NCBI GenBank assembly: GCA_033961575.1
Contig: CM066730.1
Location: 115,285,523 to 115,349,522 of the forward strand
Origin: Aselliscus stoliczkanus
Taxonomy: Eukaryota; Chordata; Mammalia; Chiroptera; Hipposideridae
Direction: 5' to 3'
DNA length: 64,000 bases
A program made the position numbers and the translations under genes. Of this stretch, positions 1 through 10,693 are shown one piece after another (position 1 is the first letter of the stretch; the number at the start of each line of letters is the position of its first letter). Under the pieces are notes generated by a model. That model was not told the DNA's origin, ran no database searches, and saw only the letters and a list, made by a program, of their open reading frames with translations.

Positions 1-110
1 GTGATTTCTGTCTTAATTTTTACCATTACTTGCTATTCTGCACCACTTCTTCCTCATTCATCATCTTTTTTAAAGTTTTTACTTTTTATTCTCCTTAATT
101 AATTAATTAA

Positions 111-276
111 TTTTATTGGGGAACAGTGTGTTTTTCCAGGAATTGTCAGCTCAAGTCAAGTAATTGTCTTCAATCTAGCTGTGGAGGGCTCAACTCGGTG
201 GCCCATGTGGTGATTGAACTGGCAACCATGGTGTATGAGCACTGCGGTCTAACCGACTGAGCCAACCAGCTGCCCC
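111..276 (-). mobile_element. tRNA-derived SINE, variant copy
   Basis: Reading plus, it starts TTTTATTGGGGAACAGTG and ends GAGCCAACCAGCTGCCCC, that is, an antisense SINE with the 3' tail first. The tRNA-like unit has a degenerate B box (GATTGAACTGG). A possible target duplication (TTCATCATCT-like) lies at 57-66 and 277-290. Confidence 0.65.
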
Positions 277-564
277 TTCATCCATCATCTAAATAAATGC
301 AGTGTTTATTCAGTATTTACCATATACCAGGCAGTGTATTAAGTACTTTATGTGTGTTGTTTTCTTCTTGAAACCTCTCTTCCTTTGATTTCCATGATCT
401 AACACTCCTCTGATTTTCTTTCTATTTCTCAAGTAGATATTCTGGTTTCTTTGCTTATCCTTATTGCTACGGCCTTTAATAGATGAAGTTCCTGAAGGCA
501 TCATCCTTATTCCTCTACTCTTCTCAAAGATAATTGACCCCCTCCTCCAAAGAGTTCTCCATAG
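277..564. other. Ancient repeat-like spacer, no gene
   Basis: The stretch near 306-350 (TTTATTCAGTATTTACCATATACCAGGCAGTG) resembles old MIR/L2-class repeats. No coding signal was seen. Confidence 0.4.
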
Positions 565-2301
565 CTGAGATATCCCTCCCGATTCTCAGCTGCCACACAC
601 AGGTGTGGGGCCAGCCCATCTCATGTCTCTGCCCCTCCTACCAGTCTCAGCATGGCTTCCTCTTTATATCCTATTTAAATGATTTCTGTTCAGTTGTCTT
701 CAGATGGTTCTTCAGATTGATTGTTGTATGACTTAGTTGTAATTGTAATGTGGTCATTGGAAAAGGCAAGTACAGCATTTATCTCCTCTACCATCTTGAC
801 CCCTTTGTTTAGTTTTTTTTTCTGGAGCTGTGCTCTGCTCTTTCATTTGGGACATGTTTCTTTGTCTCCCCATTCTGACTGCCTCCCTGCCTTTGTTTTT
901 ATGTATTAGGTAGAGCTGTTATGTTTCCTGGTCTCAGTAGGGTGGCCTTATATAGCAGGCATCCTGTGGGGCCCAGTGCCGTTCTCCTGGTCACCTGAGC
1001 TGAGTGCTGTAGGTGTGTCCCTTGTGTGGGTTGCGCATGCCCCCTAATGTATTTGAGCCTCGGTTGCGGTTGCTGTTTGCACGTCAATGAGAGGGGTTGA
1101 CCCTCAAGCTGATTGGTTGTGAGGTTTGTCTGTGACTACAGTGGAGGAGTTATTGTGCATGGGCTGACCCTATGAAACAGGATTTGCATTAGCAGGGCTC
1201 TGGTGCCTGCCCAGTCTGCCCTTTGGGGATGTCATCCATGGAGCTGGCAGGTTGGTGCTCTGAATCAGCCTTAAGCTGGCTGCTGGGCTTGCTGACCCCA
1301 GGGCTTCTTGGGAAGGGTCTGGACACAGGCAAAGTTCAGCTGCAGCCTAGGGCCACCTTGCATGAGTCACAAAGAAATCCTCAGATCACCACTACTAAGC
1401 TGGGCTTGGAGGTTCCTGGGAGAGTCCAGATGAACCAAGGCCGGCTGCCACCAGTGCTGAGTGTAGGGCTACTCAGAAAGAGGTATGGGGCATGTCCAAG
1501 ACAGATATTGTTTGTTTGAAGTTTGTGAACCTTTGAGAGATTTTAGGAACATCAACAGCATGAGCCAAGTCAGGCCATTTGTATCAGAAAGTCACTGGAA
1601 GCCATTTGTGTAGGTCCACAAGTTGGGTGGGTCACGATCCCAGGGAATCATCAGGGCAGGGGGAATGGTTAGCTAGGTTGATGGAAACTCAGATGTGGTA
1701 CCCACCTAAGTCTGCACTCTGGGAGGGGAGAAGCGCTTAGCAAAAGAATAATGGCTCTGCTAGCATTTCTTTCCAGGAGAAAGCGGCCCCTCCAGTCTGA
1801 AGTCAGACTATTCAGTCCCTCCTAGTATATCCTGGTGCCTTTCAAGCTGCTGCCTCAGCACTGGTACTCAGAGTGAGTGAGTCCATCAGTGAGTCAGTTT
1901 GTGTGCAGGCCCTTTGAGAGGAACTCTTGGGACTCCAGCCAACCTTGTCTCACTCAGCCACAATCTCCACTGGTTTTCACAGCCCAAAATTGTGGGAACT
2001 TCTTTTCCTGGCACTGGAACCCAGGGCTGGGGAGCCTGGTGTGGGACTGGGACCCCTCGTTCCTGAGATATCCCTCCCAATTTTTAACAGTCATATGTGA
2101 GTATGGAACCAGCCCATTCCTTGTCTCTGCACCTCCTATCAGCCTTGACATGGCTTCTTCTGTATCTTCTTAGTTATAGGACCTCTGTTCAGCTGAACTT
2201 CAGGTGGTTCTCAATGATGGTCGTTCTGTAATTTAGTTGTAATTTTGATGTGGCTGTGAGACGATAGGCACAGTGTTTATCTACTGTGCCATCTTGACAG
2301 G
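565..2301 (-). mobile_element. L1 5'-end sequence present twice (565-800 and 2063-2299)
   Basis: Reverse-complemented, each part begins GTCAAGATGG, continues through CACATCAAAATTACAACTAA, and runs to a GGGAGGGATATCTC-like block. This is the start of a Laurasiatherian L1 as I recall it. The two copies are in the same direction and about 1.5 kb apart, with GC-richer 5' UTR-like sequence between them. No L1 ORF1 was recognised. Confidence 0.6.
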
Positions 2302-2589
2302 AAATCCCTAAATTAAACTGTCTTAAACAATTTTTTTCTCAAGTCACATATAGCTAATGCTTTCTCTTTAACTTTGACAAAAGCTGCCTCTAATTGCTAC
2401 AAACTATGAACATACTGGGAAAATTATGCACGATTCCCTCAGTATAATGATATTATTTCTATTAACAGTAGCATATGACCCAACAAGAAAAAATGCATTG
2501 CAGCAAAACAGACTGGATTGCTAGTAATTAGTACTGTTTTGAGGAAATGGGTTCCCCTAAGACCAATAAAGTGAATGAGAAACCCAGCT

Positions 2590-2770
2590 TTGTCCATTGC
2601 TAGTTGTGTGGTCCTGGGCTCATAACTTAATTTTCCTGAGCCTCAGTTTTTTAATCTGTAAAACCAAGATATTAGCAATGCTTACTTTACATGGTTGCTG
2701 TGGGATTAAGTGAGATAATGCATGTAAATGCCTAGCACATACTCAATAAAAGTGCTAATTAGTATTTAAA
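2590..2770 (+). repeat. MIR SINE
   Basis: Shows the MIR core and 3' part: TGGTCCTGGGC, then CTGAGCCTCAGTTTTTTAATC, GTGGGATTAAGTGAGATAATG and CCTAGCACATACTCAATAAA. Confidence 0.75.
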
Positions 2771-2919
2771 AAATATGTATCTTGATAGCAACCTCTGAAA
2801 TCTGAGCCCAAACCATCTATTGTTCGGACTATTGAAATACTCTTCCAATTGGTTCTAATTGTTCTCCTTACATTCACATTCATCTCTTTCCATTTCATTT
2901 CCCCATAGGAGCCAATGTA

Positions 2920-3427
2920 TTTTTTTTTTTTAATTGGGGAATTGGGGGAGGGGAACAGTGTTAGAGAATTGGGGAGGGGGACCAGCCAAGTTGTTGTCCT
3001 TCAGTCTTAGTTGTAGAGGGTGCCAGTCGCCATCTGGCTGCCCATCGGCAGCTCGTGACCTCTAAGCTCAAGGTGCCGTGTTACAATATTAGTTGCAGGT
3101 GAGCGTAGCCACCATTCCATGTAGGAGTCGAACTGACAGCCTTGCTGTTAAGAGCACGCACTCTATCCACTGAGCCATCTGGGCGGCAGCTCAGCTCAAG
3201 GTGCTGAATTCAGTCTTAGTTGCAGGCGGGCGTAGCCCACCATCGAACAGGCAATAGTTTTGTTGTTAAGAGCACGTGCTCTCACCAGCTGAGCCATCCT
3301 GCCACCTGTTGGCAGCTCAGCTCGACGCAGTGTCACTGGCCCATGTGGGAATCAAACTGGCATCCCTGTTGCTCAGAGCTTGCACTCTTAAGCTAACTTT
3401 TAACCAACTGAACCACTCGGCTGGCCC
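2920..3427 (-). mobile_element. Composite SINE with three tandem tRNA-like units
   Basis: Antisense copy: a poly-T start and GGGGGAGGGGAACAGTG tail lead into three successive tRNA-like modules, each with a B-box remnant (GAGTCGAACTG near 3127, CATCGAACAGG near 3242, AATCAAACTGG near 3350) and a CTGAGCCA or similar block. It ends CCACTCGGCTGGCCCC. The flanks CAATGTATT and CAAAGTATT may be its target duplication. Confidence 0.75.
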
Positions 3428-3436
3428 CAAAGTATT

Positions 3437-3546
3437 CTTTTTTTTTTCTTTTGAGGTCAGTGTCACTGGCCCTCGTATGTAGTACCTGAACCAGGGCCGC
3501 TGGCGTCCCAAGGCAGCACTTAACCACCCGCCACTCGGCCGGCCCT
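3437..3546 (-). mobile_element. Short tRNA-derived SINE
   Basis: Antisense short form (T-run, GTCAGTGTCACTGGCCCTCGT ... CACTCGGCCGGCCC). It is flanked by the perfect 12-bp duplication CCCCAAAGTATT (3425-3436 and 3547-3558), which includes the terminal CCCC of the preceding composite SINE. Confidence 0.85.
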
Positions 3547-3558
3547 CCCCAAAGTATT

Positions 3559-4110
3559 TTTTTCCATATTTTTCATCATATATCTCTCCCTGTTTAAATA
3601 CTTCAAATTGCTTCTATTATACCTATGATAAAACGATAAATTCTGAATCCGTAACATTGACTTGCTCTTTCGCAAAGCCCTGCTTTTACCTTCCTAAAGC
3701 TCGTCTGTACTACTGTTTCCCTCCCAACCATAGCCCCACTGTCCTTGCACTTTTTTGGGCAACAAACCTTTTCCCACCTCAGGACCTTCACACATACTAT
3801 TCCTTCTCTCTTAAACCCCTATTGCTATTTATTCTTTAGAAGCTGACTCACATATCACTTCCTTAGGGAGTCCTTTCCTGAACTCCCTACTAAATTAAGG
3901 ATTCTCTTCCAAAGTCCTTCATAGCTCTAAACACAATTAATAATTTTATTAATTTATATAATGATTTGTTTTATAACTAATTCCCCATTAATCTGTGAAT
4001 TCCAAAAGGACAGGGGTCATATCTACTTTTTAAAAATTCTTTATAAGTGCCTAGCACATGGCAGGCACTAAATACCTATTTTGAACAAATGAGCGAGTAA
4101 CATAAGGTAT
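3559..4110 (+). repeat. L2 LINE 3' end
   Basis: Contains TCCTTTCCTGAACTCCC, GTGAATTCCAAAAGGACAGGGG and GTGCCTAGCACATGGCAGGCA, the 3' UTR blocks of L2, ending in an AAATGAGCGAGT-type tail. Confidence 0.7.
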
Positions 4111-6289
4111 GTGGAAGAATTTAGTACAGTGCCTGACAAATAGACAATACTGAAGTCAATTTTCCTTTACTATTTTAAACATTTATGTTAGATACTGGTC
4201 TTTCATTTCATGGAATGCTATTAAGTTTAAAAACATGATTTTAAATCTTTTGGATGGCTGCTTTCATTCCACTAGATGTCAGGCTAACCTAAAAAATTAA
4301 TTGCTATAAAATTATAGTACTGTTTATGATTCCAGTATTCAGTTAAGCTGTTAGATAATTCCCATATTTTTAATTTAATGGAAAGAGATAATTTTTTAGA
4401 TACCTTTGAAATAAAGTTTGTGTATGCTCCATGATTGTACATTGAGTATCCAGGATATAATTCTGTTGTGCTGTAGAAGGTTTTAGGGATTTTGGTTTCT
4501 TTATGAAGGAACTGAACTCTATCAAACAATAAAATATTTATGAAATATAATAAGATAATAATAGCTGCTAATATTTATTTAGCACTAACTACATGCCAGA
4601 CACTTTGTTATGCACTTAACTGTTTGATCTCATTTAGTCTCAATTAATGTTAGGACAGCAACAAAAAGTATCTCAAGTAATAAAATAATCCTGTTAGATA
4701 AAGAATATTACTAACCTAATTTCAAAAACTGGAGTTTAAAGTGGTTACGTTCTTAAAAACTCTAAAATAGCATAGCATGTCATAATTACCAATTTATAAT
4801 AATAAATATAAAAAATAAAGATAGTTTAATAATGGAGTATTTGTCAACATTCATTGCCACTTGGAACTCAGGATTTTGTTTATGTGACAGGTAAATAAAT
4901 AATGTTGTTTAGTAGAAGAGATTAGGATGGTAGTGGAAAGAGCATAGATTTGGAATTAGACAGACCTTGATTTGCATCTCAGTATCACCACTTGCTAGCT
5001 TTAGCCTGATTTCAAGCAAGTTATTTTATTTTGTTGAGCCCCAGTTCCCTTATAATAAATAAAATGCCTGCTTTACAGTGCTGAAGTAATGTGACTATTA
5101 CAGTGACTGGCATGTGATAAGTTATAGTTCAGTAAATCATAGTTTTTATTATTCTGCTATAAACATCTCAATCTAAGAAAAACAGATATTAATTTTGTGT
5201 ATACTATGGGTAAAAAAAAACCCCTCATATTTTTGTCATGATGGATAAATATCAAAATAGAAATGTCAAGTCCATAATTGAATAACTTAAAATTTATCTA
5301 TGGACAGTTTACATACCAAGATTAATTAATTAACTTTCAAAATTATTGGAGATATTTCCATCGAGGAGCTAAGAATTAAGATCACATGTCTTGTATTCAG
5401 TCAACATTTTTCAAGTACTTTTGATATTTGGGTATGATAATAAAGGAGGTAGAGAAAGATGAGATTTACTATCTTCTTTCCATGTTTATTACTACTTCCC
5501 ATTTATTGATACTAATACATTACTTTTTTCTTTGGATTCCAAAATCCAAGACTCCAAAATCATCTGTCTTTTTCAGCCTCCTTTATATAAGTTTGAAAGA
5601 TGATGAATACTTCTGAAAGTACGGGTCAAACCATACCATAGCTTGCTTGAGCATGTGCAGTTTCCGTTGCCTACCAAAGTATACACTAATCTTGGTTAGA
5701 GTTATGTTGTAGATGATTTTCCCTATTTATACTATATGGTATGGCCCTGTATATATCCAGGGCTAGATCAAGATATGGGGGCACAAAAACTAATGTCCCT
5801 AAATCACGTTAATATTTAAAAAATATTATAAACTTATTTAATGGGGCTAGAGTGAAATATATTTTTACTTTATCCTTTAAGAAATGTTTAAAGTTCAGGA
5901 AAATACAAAGAATAGGATGATAACAATCTTATTCTTCTGATATAGAATTAACCATTGTTAACTTTTTATCATATCTAGAATTTTTTTAAAAGGTCTGAAA
6001 CATGCGTTTTAAGTTTAAGCCCTAAGGAACTAGACCAGCACCCCCAGTCCTATTTACCCTTCTACCCCTGCTGGCGCTTCCTCTATAAAGAATTTAATGT
6101 CTCCCGCCCAAACAATTTTAAAAATAGTTTTATTTATCTGTGTTTACAAACAAGTATAGTATATTTTGTATTGTTGTAATTGATATATCCAATATTATAC
6201 TGTGCCTATCTTCAGTTTTCCTTACTCAACATTAAATATTTGAAATCTGTTTAACATAGATTAGAGATAGATAGTTATAATCTGTTTCT
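4111..6289. other. Spacer downstream of CLCA3, MIR copies only
   Basis: MIR-like blocks lie near 4570-4750 (minus) and 4920-5150 (plus, GAATTAGACAGACCTTGATTTG ... GAGCCCCAGTTCCC). The remainder is AT-rich with short open frames that look random. Confidence 0.55.
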
Positions 6290-9030
6290 TTTAGCTGTTG
6301 TACAGGCCCATCTCATGAACACACCACATTTCATTTGTCAAGTCCCCTACTGCTGGACACTTAGATTGTTTCCTGTTTTAACTTTTAAAAGCCATTCTGT
6401 AGTGAATGTCTTCACATATCCTGGAACACAAATATAAGAGTTTCTCTAAGGGATATACCTATAAGTGTGTGCATATTATTTTATTTTACTAAATACAACC
6501 AAATTGCTTTCAGCAGAAAGTCCCTATTTCCTTCCATCTCCACCAGAGCTTAACAGATATTATTCTTGTTTTTTAAATCTGCATTTCTCTACCATCAAGG
6601 TTGAGACCCTTTTAATTTTCCATCTCTGTAAATGGACTGTTTCTGTTTTTTGCCCATTTTTTTGTTGTGTTGTTAATATGGTGAATTGCGTTGGTAGAGT
6701 TATTTTTTCATGATTATTATTAACTTGTTCATTTCATTTGGAACTCAGGTATAGAATTCAATGAATAATTCTCCTAAATTGATGGTACACTATCATTTGC
6801 TCCATGGCTCTGTTATTGTACCATTTTACTTATTTTTATTTTCGCTATCCACAACCCCATTCCATTTCTCCTATCCACAAAAGCTTTTCCTTTAATGTGT
6901 TTGATATGTAACCTGGTAAAATAAAGTATTATTTTTGTGTGTCTATGTGTTAATTTATATAAATGGTGTTGTCTTTGTTGTCTTATAGATCTTACTTTGT
7001 TTCAACACTTTTCACTCAATGCCACATGTTTAAGCTCTATTTTATTGCTGTGTATATATCTACTGTATTGTTTCTAGCTGTAGTATAGTATTTCAGATTA
7101 TGTACCTATTGCATTTAGTTATCTATTTCCCTAGTGATGAAGACCTAAAGTAACTTTCAACTTTCTGCAACTACAAAATAACACTGTGATAAATATCCTT
7201 ATGTAAGTTGCCTTTTGACTTGTTAGTTTCTTTGATGTTTATACCCAGGTGTGTGATTGTTGGAGCATGGGATAAGGTATATATTGAATTCATTAAGTAC
7301 CATCAGATTATTTTCCACAATACTGCATCAGTTACACTCCTGCCAGTAGAGGATGAGAAATCTTATTTTTCTACTTTCTTACCTACAATTGGTATTAATG
7401 ATTTTTATTAATCTGATAGATGTTAAGGTGTATCTCAATGTTGTTGAAATTAGCATTTCTGATTCTAGTGCATTTTTCTGATTTCTACACTAATTTGCCA
7501 AAGGGCTTTCCTTTAAATGATTCGACTACTTATATATTTTTTGTCTTGTACCCTTTTCTGTTGAGGTTGCCTATCTTTTTCTCATACATTTGCAGCTGTT
7601 TTTTTATACATGTCATATATTAATTCCTTAGCAGGTTTTAAACACTGCAAATATCTTCTCTGGTCTGTTAACTGTTAATTTTGCCTATGAAATTTTGTGT
7701 GAACAGAAGTTCTCAATTTTGATGTATATAAACCCAGACGAGTTGTTGGTTTTCTTTCAACACTTTAAATGTGTCACTCCACGCTGTTCTTGTTTGCATG
7801 GTTTCTAGAAAAAAGTGCTGTAATTCTTATGCTTGTTAAGCTCAGTCACCATGAACCTTTAGCAATCCATCATCTACAGCTTGTGTTCCTACTGATACTG
7901 GCTTCACTGTCAGGCTTGTGCTCCTGGTAAGCTGGGATTCTCTGTATTTGCCTTGTCCCAACAGTTCTGGGGGCTGCAGGTTGTGGTATGAACTTAATTA
8001 TCTGATGGATCTAAGAAAAAGTGTTGACTTTCAGTTATTCAGCTTTTTTGCTTACTGTGAGGATGGGAGTGATGACTTCCAAACTCTTTACATATCAGAC
8101 TGGCATTATTTATTTTTTATAAATTGATCTTTTGTCTGGTAACTCTGCAGAACTCTTATTAATTTTAATTATTTGTCAATTCTACCGGATTTTCTATGTC
8201 ACCTGCAAATAATTACAGTTTTGTATCTTTCTTTTCAATTATTATATCTTCTATTCCTTTTTTTTTCTTACTGTATAGGAATTTTACTTTCGTCAGTGAC
8301 TGCTAAAGCTCTGTAAATCATTTCTCAGTGTACTGACCACATAGACGAGAATAAATTATCTTCTGACCCTTTGAGACTTTCATAATCAAATACATACATA
8401 TATATGTATATTTTATGATTTATCGACCCTTAAGTGATTTATTTGCTTAGGAATTTAGAATTCTCCCTCTCTGGTGTTTAATTTCTCATCCCTACTTGAA
8501 GATTTAATGCTACTTTTATTTTTAAATGATTAGAGTTTGGAAATTAAGGTTAATGAAGGTTTTAAATGTTTCATTTTTAACAAATGATGGTTGAATTATA
8601 ATATACTTTTATGCGTATATTGAGATGATAATATAATTTTTCTTTTTAATCTGTTAATGTGGAGAATTACATTGATTTTCTAATATTAAACCATCTTAGG
8701 ATTCCTAGGATAAATTCAACTTGCTCAAAATAAATTATTATTTTTTTATATATTCTTCTGGATTTGGTTTGCTAATGGTGTAGGAAGTTTTTCTTACATT
8801 TCCAGGTGTATTATATAGCTTCCTCCTGTCAGACATGCAAAGAGTTTTTTTAAATCTTCCCACCTGACAAAGGGTTTTCCTCTAATATAACTGTCATTCT
8901 CTGTCTCTCTCAGAAAAAAATCATGTTATTGTTATATTAATAGCTAAATTTACATTTTCTTAGATAGTTTACAAATTCTGTTGTTATTAATTTCCCTAAA
9001 TACTCTCTGTTGTTTGAGATCAGGTATTAA
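6290..9030 (-). mobile_element. Ancient L1M-type LINE, 3' UTR to ORF2 fragment
   Basis: The order of blocks fits one antisense L1: 3' UTR-like sequence at 6290-6720 and 7040-7520, then ORF2-like antisense runs at 8090-8330 (TTGTCTGGTAACTCTGCAGA) and 8640-9010 (TTGATTTTCTAATATTAAACC, GGATTTGGTTTGCTAATGG). Heavily diverged, with no long reading frame left. Confidence 0.65.
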
Positions 9031-9405
9031 GCGGTTGGTTTTCATTATATCAAGCCCTCATAATACCATGTGCACATTATATTTTGTAGATATTATTAAT
9101 GTAATGAGTCAAATTTGGATTTCTTTGACGGTATGAAAATATTAACTTAGCACATACTTATTGACTGTCTACTATGTGTCAAGTACTATTCTAGATGCCA
9201 AAGACACAGCAGTTAAAAACAAGCCCTGCCCTGATGTAGTATCTTGGTGAACCTCTTAGGATCTAATTATGGTCTCAGAATATAATTAGAACTTTATTGT
9301 GATGTTCCACAATTCATATAAAAAAGCATTCTTGCTAATAGTCATTTCATGCCTCGAGTCACAAGTTTGGTATACCACTTTTAATCAATCATAAAAAGTA
9401 AATTT
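9031..9405. repeat. Ancient interspersed repeat remnant
   Basis: GACTGTCTACTATGTGTCAAG through ACAAGCCCTGCCCTGATG (about 9150-9240) is a widely dispersed old mammalian repeat motif; a family name is not assigned. Nothing else was recognised. Confidence 0.45.
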
Positions 9406-9851
9406 GGGGCTGGCTGAGTGGCACGTTGGTTAAGAGCTGGCTTGGGACACCAGCTCTGAGCAGAAGGGCCTGGGTTCGGATCCCACATATGAGGACCAGT
9501 GATGCTGCGCCCTCTACAGCTAAGATGGTAAACAACAGCTCGACCTGGAGCTGGGCGTCAGTAAGTCACCAGCAATGGCATAGGCTGCAGTGGGGCTGGC
9601 TGGCAGCTAGCGTGTGCTTTCGTGAGCTTCCGTGAGCTTCCGTGAGTGGCCATCCAGAGGCCAGTGAGCAACAGCCTCACCCAGGAAGAGTGCAATGATA
9701 ATACCAATGTGGGCCAGTGAACTGATGTCCTCCACAATGAGACTGAAGAACAAAAAGGACAGCAACTTGTCTGTTCTCCTCTCCTGGTTCCCCAACATTG
9801 TTCCCATTCCCTAATTCCCCAATTAAATCTTAAAAAAAAAAAAAAAAAAAA
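9406..9851 (+). mobile_element. Long-form tRNA-derived SINE
   Basis: tRNA-like head GGGCTGGCTGAGTGGCACG with B box GGTTCGGATCCC, then a long body (CTACAGCTAAGATGGTAAAC ... GAAGAACAAAAAGGACAGC) and an AATTCCCCAATTAAATCTT poly-A end. Internally GTGAGCTTCC is tandemly repeated. AAGCCTACAAGTACAA occurs twice just after the tail (9850-9865 and 9902-9917). Confidence 0.85.
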
Positions 9852-10055
9852 GCCTACAAGTACAATAAAAAAAAAAGAATAAAAAGAACAATAGCACAAA
9901 AAAGCCTACAAGTACAAACATGCATCTCTTTTATACTGAGTTAATAAAGGAATTTTTCAAAGATAGGAAATGGTATACTCATTTTGATATGCATTTAGCA
10001 ACTAATTAGTATTAATGAACTCAAGTAATTAGGAAATTTACTTTTGTACATTCAC

Positions 10056-10061
10056 TTTATT
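10056..10061 (-). terminator. CLCA3: Candidate CLCA3 polyadenylation signal AATAAA inside an L1 tail
   Basis: Reading downstream of the CLCA3 stop on the minus strand, the first AATAAA-type hexamers I see are the repeats in the A-rich tail of an L1 3' fragment, about 290 nt beyond the stop. No ATTAAA was noticed between. Whether it is used is unknown. Confidence 0.3.
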
Positions 10062-10234
10062 TTATTTTATTTTTTAACTATTAGTTTCAGGTGTACACAA
10101 CAATGTAATAGTTATACATTTCACCCCTCACAAAGTGATAAGTCCCCTCCTCCAATCTATTGCCCCTCTGATATTGTATATATCTATTACAATTCCATTG
10201 ACTCTATTTCCTATACTATACTACATATCCTGTG
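10059..10234 (-). mobile_element. 5'-truncated L1 3' end with 11-bp target duplication
   Basis: Antisense L1 tail: TTTTATTTTATTTTTT followed by AGTTTCAGGTGTACACAACA, the Laurasiatherian L1 3' UTR motif. ACATTCACTTT at 10048-10058 and 10235-10245 is a perfect target-site duplication. Confidence 0.75.
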
Positions 10235-10352
10235 ACATTCACTTTTATCTTACAAAGAGTTTTATAACAGATGAGTACAGCAGATTAAATTCTAGATAAA
10301 TGTTTATGAAATAGATATAACATTGAATTTTAGTTCTAATAGAGTTTCTAGT

Positions 10353-10693
10353 TTAAAATATAGATAAAATCACAGCTAATCCCAAAATTGCCAAATGGAT
10401 TCCAGAAATCTTGGTACCCAGAGCAGGGACATTGGGTTCCTGTGGAGGAATGAATTTGGTTGCTTGTGCAATGTTAGAAATATCTGAGATGAGATTGACT
10501 TCATTGATGGCTCGAATTGCAATATAGAATGTGGTGCCATTTTCTATTTTAGAAAGTTCTTGTTTAAATTCAAAATTTTCTATTGAGCCAGACTCCTTAG
10601 GTATCAGACTGGAAGTATTCACTAAAGTTGCATTGTCAAAATCTTCTTGGTGATCCAGGAGATACTTACTTATTCTTATAATGTAGCTTTTGG
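10353..10693 (-). CDS. CLCA3: CLCA3 exon 14: end of FnIII-like domain and hydrophobic C-terminus
   Basis: Residues 791-903 and stop TAA (10355-10353). It begins [19 protein letters not shown], with [14 protein letters not shown] and [17 protein letters not shown] features, and ends in the hydrophobic [16 protein letters not shown] with no cytoplasmic tail. Such an ending could be a GPI-anchor signal or a cleaved tail; the sequence alone does not decide. CLCA4 in the same window instead has a full membrane span and a basic tail. Confidence 0.93.
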
